From positions 1 through 11,538 of the forward strand of contig JABSPR010000247.1 in NCBI GenBank assembly GCA_013214975.1: DNA of 11,538 nucleotides. The letters are read 5' to 3'. The DNA comes from Flavobacteriales bacterium (GTDB lineage Bacteria > Bacteroidota > Bacteroidia > DT-38). The translations under genes and the position numbers were made by a program. The notes under the pieces are model-generated. The model was not told the origin of the DNA, did no database searches, and saw nothing but the letters and a program-made list of their open reading frames with translations. Below are positions 6,648 through 11,538 of this stretch, in pieces. Within the stretch, counting starts at the first letter, position 1. Every line of letters starts with the position of its first letter.

Positions 6648-7381
6648 AGGGTTTAGTAATTATTCCGACTTACAACGAAAAAGAAAATATCAAGAGAATT
6701 ATTGATACGGTATTTTCTTTAAATGAGGATTTTCATGTTCTTGTCGTTGATGATAATTCACCTGACGGAACTCCTCAGATTGTAAAAGAATTGCAAGCGA
6801 AATATACCGATTGCTTGTTTATGGAAGAAAGGGCAGGGAAACAAGGGTTGGGCACAGCTTATATTCATGGCTTTAAGTGGGCGTTAAAACACAACTACGA
6901 TCTTGTTTATGAGATGGATGCCGATTTTTCTCACAGACCAAAAGATTTAATTAAGCTAAGGGAGGCCATCAATGATCAAAATGGAGATGTTATAATTGGG
7001 TCGAGATATATTAAAGGAGTAAATGTGGTAAACTGGCCTATGGGCAGAGTATTACTTTCTTATTTTGCTTCTATGTATGTGCGCATAATTACCGGGATGG
7101 ATATACAAGACACCACTGCAGGATTTAAATGTTATAGAAGAATTGTTCTTGAAACGATAGACTTAGATAAAATAAAATTTAAAGGGTACGCATTTCAGAT
7201 AGAAATGAAATTTAGAGCATGGAAACATGGGTTTAATGTAGTTGAAGTACCAATCGTATTTACAGATAGAAGAGAGGGAGTATCGAAGATGAATAAAGGG
7301 ATTATAAAAGAGGCAGTTTTTGGTGTTCTATCAATGAAGCTGATTAGTTTGTTTACTACTTACAAACAGGTTGAACGTTAA
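6644..7381 (+). CDS. Polyprenol-phosphate mannosyltransferase-like GT2 enzyme (DPM1 type)
   Basis: A family-2 glycosyltransferase expected to move a sugar, probably mannose from GDP-mannose, onto a polyprenyl phosphate at the inner face of the cytoplasmic membrane. The lipid-linked sugar then serves as donor for periplasmic glycosylation. The 245 residues form only the catalytic domain, as in soluble DPM1; there is no C-terminal pair of membrane helices. The N-terminal strand LVIIPTYNEKENI is at 4-16, the nucleotide-binding VVDDNSPDGT at 34-43, the metal-binding DAD at 92-94 in EMDADFSHRP, GSRYIKG at 119-125, and DTTAGFKCYRR at 156-166. FTDRREGVSKM at 206-216 corresponds to the family's FxxRxxGxSKM block. 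Its stop TAA shares a base with the pyrC ATG. The exact sugar is inferred from family, not proven. Confidence 0.85.
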   Translation: MKGLVIIPTYNEKENIKRIIDTVFSLNEDFHVLVVDDNSPDGTPQIVKELQAKYTDCLFMEERAGKQGLGTAYIHGFKWALKHNYDLVYEMDADFSHRPKDLIKLREAINDQNGDVIIGSRYIKGVNVVNWPMGRVLLSYFASMYVRIITGMDIQDTTAGFKCYRRIVLETIDLDKIKFKGYAFQIEMKFRAWKHGFNVVEVPIVFTDRREGVSKMNKGIIKEAVFGVLSMKLISLFTTYKQVER

Positions 7382-8724
7382 TGGCAACTTTATTAATTAA
7401 AGGATCTCACCTTATAAATGAGGGAGAGGTTTACCGAGCGGATATTTTATTAGAGAACGATATCATTATTGATGTTCTTCGTGAAAATGAGTCATCAAGC
7501 GTTGATGTAGATGATACGATAAATGCATCTGGATTACATATTCTACCTGGTGCAATTGATGATCAAGTTCATTTTAGAGAACCAGGCTTAACTCATAAAG
7601 CCAATATTTACACAGAAGCTAAAGCTGCTGTTTCCGGGGGAATCACATCTTTTATGGAAATGCCCAATACGGTGCCTAACACGGTTACTATTCCGTTATT
7701 AGAAGATAAGTACACCATTGCATCCGAATCGTCTTTGGCTAACTATAGCTTCTTTATGGGAGCCACAAACGATAACATAGATGAGGTACTTAAAATAGAT
7801 AAGTCTAATGTTTGTGGGGTGAAGATTTTTATGGGCTCTTCAACTGGTAATATGTTGGTAGATAGTGAAGAGGCATTGAATAATATATTTTCAAAATGCA
7901 AATCATTAATTGCGGTTCATTGTGAAGATGAGGCAACAGTTTCTAAGAATCTGAATGAGTACATCGAGAAGTATGGTGAAGATATTCCTATGGAAATGCA
8001 TCCTAAAATTAGAAGTGAGGAAGCATGTTACTTGTCTTCTTCGAAAGCAGTAGCTCTTGCAAAAAAGCACAATACACATTTACATATATTACATATATCC
8101 ACGGCGAAAGAATTGAGTTTGTTCGATAATTCATTGCCATTGATGGAAAAACGAATTACAGCAGAGGCATGCATTCATCATATGTGGTTTGATGAAAAGG
8201 ATTACCTCACAAAAGGATCGAGAATAAAATGGAACCCTGCAGTTAAAACGGAAGACGATAAAAGAGCAATTCTTCAAGGAGTTTTAGATAACACAATTGA
8301 TGTTATAGCAACGGATCATGCTCCGCATACGGATGAGGAGAAGAAAGAAAATTACATGCATGCTCCATCTGGCGGACCTCTTCTTCAGCACAGTGTTGTT
8401 ACAATGCTAGAATTATGTAAGCAAGGAAAGATTACGTTAGAAAGAATTGTGGAGAAAATGTGTCATGCACCAGCAGATTTGTTTGGTGTTGAGAAGAGAG
8501 GGTATTTGCGAAAAGGCTATAAGGCAGATTTAGTTTTAGTTGATTTAAATAAGAAATGGACGGTAGATAAATCGAATATTGTGTCCAAATGTCAATGGTC
8601 GCCAATGGAAGGTCAAGAGTTCTCATCAACAATAATATCCACCTTTGTTAATGGCCGTAAGGTATATGACGAGGAAGGTTTCTATGAGGAGCATAAAGGT
8701 GAACGTTTAACTTTTAGCAGATGA
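7381..8724 (+). CDS. pyrC: Dihydroorotase, Bacteroidota type (amidohydrolase superfamily)
   Basis: Catalyses the reversible cyclisation of N-carbamoyl-L-aspartate to L-dihydroorotate, the third step of UMP synthesis; cytosolic zinc enzyme. The 447 residues match the longer dihydroorotase/allantoinase-like class rather than the ~345-residue E. coli type. Metal-site residues visible are His64 in DDQVHFREPG (61-70), the probably carboxylated Lys148 in VKIFMGSSTGNM, His180 in AVHCEDE, His238 in ILHIST and Asp312 in ATDHAPH. The first histidine of the usual HxH is Gln62 here; I recall the same DDQVHFR in other Bacteroidota dihydroorotases, so this looks like a lineage feature and not damage. The gene is flanked by a one-base overlap upstream and a four-base ATGA overlap downstream, which indicates a translationally coupled operon. 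Confidence 0.9.
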   Translation: MATLLIKGSHLINEGEVYRADILLENDIIIDVLRENESSSVDVDDTINASGLHILPGAIDDQVHFREPGLTHKANIYTEAKAAVSGGITSFMEMPNTVPNTVTIPLLEDKYTIASESSLANYSFFMGATNDNIDEVLKIDKSNVCGVKIFMGSSTGNMLVDSEEALNNIFSKCKSLIAVHCEDEATVSKNLNEYIEKYGEDIPMEMHPKIRSEEACYLSSSKAVALAKKHNTHLHILHISTAKELSLFDNSLPLMEKRITAEACIHHMWFDEKDYLTKGSRIKWNPAVKTEDDKRAILQGVLDNTIDVIATDHAPHTDEEKKENYMHAPSGGPLLQHSVVTMLELCKQGKITLERIVEKMCHAPADLFGVEKRGYLRKGYKADLVLVDLNKKWTVDKSNIVSKCQWSPMEGQEFSSTIISTFVNGRKVYDEEGFYEEHKGERLTFSR

Positions 8725-9095
8725 GTAAGTACCTTTTTTTAGCAATCTTCCTGTTATTTATTTCATGCGGTAAGAAGGAAAAACCTGTTGTAGTTCCTAA
8801 TGATGTCTTGAGTATCGAACAAATGATAAATATAGGAACTGAAATAAATATCATTAAGGCAGCGAGTGAGACAAGATTATCGAATGGCAAGAGGAAACAA
8901 GAGAATATTGATAGCTATATGAAATCAATATTTAAAGAAAATGAGGTAACCCAAGAACTTTATTCCAAAAGTTTTGATTGGTATGCTACTCAGCCTAAAA
9001 TGTTTTCTAAAGTATACAATGGTATCATTGAGAAATTAAGTCAGCGGGAAGTTGAGCTTCTTAATAAGTCAGCTAAAAGAAATAGAGCTAAATAA
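8721..9095 (+). CDS. DUF4296-type lipoprotein, function unknown
   Basis: A 124-residue predicted lipoprotein. The signal peptide MSKYLFLAIFLLFISC ends in a lipobox with Cys16 as the lipidated residue, followed by a short basic and polar linker (GKKEKP). The mature part is helical. Its pattern, VPNDVLSIEQMINIGTEINI at 25-44 followed by LYSKSFDWYATQPKMFSKVY at 80-99 and IIEKLSQRE at 102-110, is what I recognise as DUF4296, a Bacteroidota-specific family. Its start overlaps the pyrC stop as ATGA, so it is the third gene of the mannosyltransferase-pyrC operon. Its last eight bases overlap the 3' end of the convergent epimerase gene. Its position behind pyrC recurs in Flavobacteriia as far as I recall. 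It is presumably anchored to a membrane face outside the cytoplasm; no function is known to me. Confidence 0.8.
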   Translation: MSKYLFLAIFLLFISCGKKEKPVVVPNDVLSIEQMINIGTEINIIKAASETRLSNGKRKQENIDSYMKSIFKENEVTQELYSKSFDWYATQPKMFSKVYNGIIEKLSQREVELLNKSAKRNRAK

Positions 9096-10095
9096 TTTCT
9101 TTCTTGCAGAAAGCGGATGCGTTTTCTATCGCCTTCTCAATTAGTGTAAACTCAAAACTGATAGCCTCTTTTATTTTTTTATTTGAATAGCGGACGTTGG
9201 TATTTGCTGAAATCAGCATTTCTTTGGTTAAAATGGGTCTAGACCCTGTAATTAATGATCGGATTTTTTCTTCCCAGTAAACGAGTTTGGCCAATTGTTG
9301 ATTCGCTGGTTTTGTGGCTTTCTTAACACCAAGTTCTACACTAATATTTTCGAAAATTTCTTTGAAGCTTTTGTTGCTTCCAATTACTAAAAAACGATCG
9401 TTCTGGATATCGCTTTTACAAAGTTGTATCATGGCTTTTACTACATCCCTTACATCAACAAAACCGTTACTGCCTAAGCTGTAATACCCAATTTCCTTGA
9501 GAGCAAAGCTGAACATGGAAGAACTATTCTTATTTAATTCTGCAGGTCCAATAATAATGGAAGGGTTAACCATTACAGTGCTCAGCCCTTCTTCGTTTGC
9601 TCGTTTTACTTCTCTCTCGGCATTGTATTTACTTACGCCATATTTGGAATGCTGATCTTCGATATTCCACTCGTTTTCTTCATTAGAATCTTCTTGGTTT
9701 TTCGATTTGCCAATTGCTGCGGTTGAGCTCACATGGCAAAACCTTTCCACCCCTTTTGTAATAGCAATATTTACAATATTGGCTGTGCCTGTTTCATTTA
9801 CTTTGGTAATCAGTTTAGCATCTTTAGGATTGAAAGATACAATTGCCGCACAGTGATATATCGTCTTTATACCTTGGCAAATTTCTCCTAAGCCAACCAC
9901 ATCGGATAAATCACAATCTACCCATTCAATTTTGTCAAGTAGTTTGTTGTCAATTTTATAATGATCACAAAGTTTTTCTAAGATTTTTATGGAAGAAGAT
10001 TCTCGTTTCATAGCACGGATCTTTTCCTCCTTTTGGATGAGCGCGATTAACAAATGAGAACCTACAAGGCCGGTACCTCCAGTTACTAAAATCAT
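9088..10095 (-). CDS. NAD(P)-dependent epimerase/dehydratase family protein (extended SDR)
   Basis: An extended short-chain dehydrogenase/reductase of 335 residues. The Rossmann nucleotide-binding loop GGTGLVG is at 6-12 directly after the initiator-proximal strand MILVTG, which fixes the start. DCDLSD at 60-65 and HCAAIVSF at 81-88 are the adenine-side and NNAG-equivalent motifs. VSSTAAIG at 122-129 supplies the catalytic Ser/Thr, and YGVSK at 152-156 gives the catalytic Tyr152 and Lys156. NPSIIIGP at 177-184 and FVDVRDV at 212-218 belong to the substrate-side domain. The HCAAIVSFNPKD pattern is closer to 3-beta-hydroxysteroid dehydrogenase/dihydroflavonol-reductase-like members than to UDP-sugar epimerases, so the substrate is open. 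It is convergent with DUF4296 (8-base overlap) and divergent from tyrS. Confidence 0.85.
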   Translation of the reverse strand: MILVTGGTGLVGSHLLIALIQKEEKIRAMKRESSSIKILEKLCDHYKIDNKLLDKIEWVDCDLSDVVGLGEICQGIKTIYHCAAIVSFNPKDAKLITKVNETGTANIVNIAITKGVERFCHVSSTAAIGKSKNQEDSNEENEWNIEDQHSKYGVSKYNAEREVKRANEEGLSTVMVNPSIIIGPAELNKNSSSMFSFALKEIGYYSLGSNGFVDVRDVVKAMIQLCKSDIQNDRFLVIGSNKSFKEIFENISVELGVKKATKPANQQLAKLVYWEEKIRSLITGSRPILTKEMLISANTNVRYSNKKIKEAISFEFTLIEKAIENASAFCKKEII

Positions 10096-10099
10096 GAGT

Positions 10100-10107
10100 C
10101 AAAAGTA
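10100..10107 (-). promoter_or_regulatory. Candidate -7 promoter element of the epimerase gene, four bases from the ATG
   Basis: The minus strand reads TACTTTTG (TAnnTTTG), separated from the ATG at 10095 by only ACTC. Transcription from it would begin at or within a base or two of the start codon. No clear TTTG -33 box is seen at standard spacing; a T-run lies upstream. Confidence 0.45.
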
Positions 10108-10145
10108 GAGGAAAAAAACACGGCTATGTTAGATTATGAAATGAT

Positions 10146-10153
10146 TATCTTTG
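10146..10153 (+). promoter_or_regulatory. Candidate -7 promoter element of tyrS, four bases from the ATG
   Basis: TATCTTTG (TAnnTTTG) is separated from the tyrS ATG at 10158 by only CGCT. The same octamer occurs at 64-71 on the other strand. If used, the mRNA would be leaderless or nearly so, with no room for a ribosome binding site or T-box leader. A clear -33 element is not seen. Confidence 0.45.
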
Positions 10154-10157
10154 CGCT

Positions 10158-11441
10158 ATGAGTAAAAATAATTTGATCCAAGAGCTTACTTGGAGAGGCA
10201 TGATTCACGATGTAATGCCTGGTACAGAAGAACAGTTAGAGAAAGAAGTGACCACTGCCTATGTGGGTTTTGATCCTACGTCAGACTCATTACACATTGG
10301 TAACTTGGTTACAATTATGCTTCTAGTACACTTGCAAAGAGCAGGACATAGACCTTTAGCATTAGTTGGTGGCGCAACTGGAATGGTTGGAGATCCGTCT
10401 GGGAAGTCTGAAGAAAGAAATCTGTTAGACCAGAATACATTGGCTTTTAATCAAGCTGGAATTCAAAAGCAATTGGAGAAATTTCTTGATTTCGAAAAGG
10501 GATCAAATGCCGCTGAAATTGTAAATAACTACGATTGGTTTAAGGATATGTCGTTCTTGGATTTTATAAGAGATGTAGGGAAGCATATTACGGTAAATTA
10601 CATGATGGGAAAGGATTCTGTAAAATCGAGATTGGAAACAGGATTATCTTTCACAGAGTTTAGCTATCAATTAGTTCAAGGGTATGATTTTTATCATTTG
10701 CATAAAGAGAAGAACTGTCGACTTCAAATGGGTGGTTCGGATCAATGGGGAAATATCGTTACAGGTACCGAACTGATAAGAAGAAATGGAGGTAAGAATG
10801 CATTCGCACTTACTTGTCCATTAATTACTAAAGCAGATGGCGGTAAGTTCGGCAAGACGGAAAGTGGTAGCGTTTGGCTTGATCCGAATAAAACATCGGT
10901 CTACAAGTTTTACCAATTTTGGCTAAACTGTTCAGATGCCGACGCGGTGAATTTCATCAAGATATTTACGCTGCTTACCGAAGATGAAGTTAAGTCTCTT
11001 GAGAAGCAGCATGAAGAAGCACCTCATGAAAGACCAATACAAAAAGCATTGGCAAGGGATGTGACTATTCGAGTACATTCGGAGCAAGAGCTTAATATGG
11101 CTATTGAGGCGTCTGAAATACTTTTTGGCAAAGGAACTTCGGAGATGTTACAAAACCTTTCAGAGGCTCAGTTGTTGGATATTTTTGAGGGAGTACCACA
11201 ATGCGAAATATCAAAATCTGAAATTGAAGCTGGGGTTCCAATCGTGGATTTCGTCTCATCTAAAACTGGAATATTTTCGAGTAATGGGGAAGCCCGCAGA
11301 ATGCTCAAGAACAATGGAGTGAGTATTAATAAGGAAAAGGTAAACGATACCGTTTCTATTTCTTCTAAGGATATGATCGATAACAAATACGTTCTAGTTC
11401 AGAAAGGCAAGAAGAATTACTTCTTAGTAAAAGCAGTATAG
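10158..11441 (+). CDS. tyrS: Tyrosyl-tRNA synthetase
   Basis: Charges tRNA-Tyr with tyrosine through a tyrosyl-adenylate; cytosolic class I synthetase, normally a homodimer. The 427 residues match bacterial TyrRS. The conserved N-terminal helix (NLIQELTWRGMIHD, 5-18) supports this ATG over the next one at Met15. YVGFDPTSDSLHIGNL at 35-50 carries the HIGH-type motif (HIGN, 46-49). GGATGMVGDPSGKSEER is at 71-87. The tyrosine-recognition YQLVQGYDFYHLHK is at 170-183, and MGGSDQWGNI at 191-200. KFGKT at 230-234 is the KMSKS-type loop. An S4 RNA-binding domain occupies about 358-427 (EARRMLKNNGVSINKEKV). The gene is divergent from the epimerase gene and convergent, with a nine-base gap, with a leftward partial gene. 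I see no T-box or long leader upstream. Confidence 0.96.
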   Translation: MSKNNLIQELTWRGMIHDVMPGTEEQLEKEVTTAYVGFDPTSDSLHIGNLVTIMLLVHLQRAGHRPLALVGGATGMVGDPSGKSEERNLLDQNTLAFNQAGIQKQLEKFLDFEKGSNAAEIVNNYDWFKDMSFLDFIRDVGKHITVNYMMGKDSVKSRLETGLSFTEFSYQLVQGYDFYHLHKEKNCRLQMGGSDQWGNIVTGTELIRRNGGKNAFALTCPLITKADGGKFGKTESGSVWLDPNKTSVYKFYQFWLNCSDADAVNFIKIFTLLTEDEVKSLEKQHEEAPHERPIQKALARDVTIRVHSEQELNMAIEASEILFGKGTSEMLQNLSEAQLLDIFEGVPQCEISKSEIEAGVPIVDFVSSKTGIFSSNGEARRMLKNNGVSINKEKVNDTVSISSKDMIDNKYVLVQKGKKNYFLVKAV

Positions 11442-11450
11442 TCTATCGTT

Positions 11451-11538
11451 TTATTCTTTGACCAGTTTCCCATGGTTATATATGTTGTTGAAGATAATCT
11501 GACCGTCTTCTCCGTATCCGATATTAGGACCGTGCTTC
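11451..11538 (-). CDS. C-terminal end of an unidentified protein, possibly MORN/YwqK-like repeat protein (partial)
   Basis: A minus-strand frame enters at the window edge and runs 28 codons to a TAA at 11453-11451. Its end reads KHGPNIGYGEDGQIIFNNIY then NHGKLVKE. The GxxxYGEDGQIIF...NHGKLV pattern resembles the MORN_2 repeats of YwqK-type proteins (tyr/gly, charged-asp-gly, then aromatic-x-x-gly-lys). Convergence with tyrS at a nine-base gap and clean termination fit a real gene end. With only 28 residues the family assignment is a weak inference. Confidence 0.45.
   Translation of the reverse strand, partial: KHGPNIGYGEDGQIIFNNIYNHGKLVKE

Noticed and set aside
9099..9113. Hairpin CTTTCT-TGC-AGAAAG just after the DUF4296 stop
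   Set aside because: The stem is six mostly A-T pairs, lies inside the epimerase coding sequence, and has no T-run on either side, so it is unlikely to be an intrinsic terminator.
1..11538. Mobile element, CRISPR, defence island or biosynthetic cluster
   Set aside because: All frames of useful length are accounted for by housekeeping families with uniform AT-rich composition; no transposase, integrase, direct-repeat array or tRNA-flanked site was seen.

Overview
The window is an AT-rich, gene-dense stretch of ordinary chromosome, most likely from the phylum Bacteroidota and probably a Flavobacteriia-type marine or freshwater bacterium. This rests on four things: a DUF4296 lipoprotein directly after a dihydroorotase carrying the Bacteroidota-style DDQVHFREPG motif; a pdxJ gene divergent from a CBS-domain gene and nadK; a lack of clear Shine-Dalgarno sites; and TAnnTTTG boxes (the Bacteroidota -7 promoter element) in front of most transcription units. 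I see no rRNA, tRNA, CRISPR array, insertion sequence, prophage or attachment site. No gap between genes exceeds 300 bases; the largest is about 85 bases.

Layout. A leftward operon (3101 down to 1) holds a CBS+ACT regulator-like protein, a short BamA/TamA-family outer-membrane protein with one POTRA domain, NAD kinase, and what looks like the first ten codons of a secreted protein cut by the window edge. Divergent from it, a rightward block begins with pdxJ (vitamin B6), overlapped by one base by a YbfF/ABHD11-type alpha/beta hydrolase. Acetyl-CoA synthetase follows behind its own candidate promoter, which carries a perfect inverted repeat. Then comes a tightly overlapping trio: a DPM1-like polyprenol-phosphate mannosyltransferase, dihydroorotase (pyrC) and a DUF4296 lipoprotein. 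That trio converges, with an 8-base overlap, on a leftward NAD(P)-dependent extended-SDR epimerase/dehydratase. Back to back with the epimerase is tyrosyl-tRNA synthetase (tyrS), followed by the last 28 codons of a leftward gene that may be a MORN/YwqK-like repeat protein.

Functionally the window is housekeeping: cofactor synthesis (NADP, pyridoxal phosphate), acetate activation, UMP synthesis, lipid-linked mannose, envelope assembly and translation. I did not find a convincing undescribed system. The points most worth checking are regulatory: the divergent epimerase/tyrS gap, where both strands carry a TAnnTTTG box exactly four bases from the ATG (possible leaderless mRNAs); the dyad over the acs promoter; a six-codon leader frame that overlaps the mannosyltransferase start; and a CBS-ACT sensor protein that seems to share an operon with NAD kinase.
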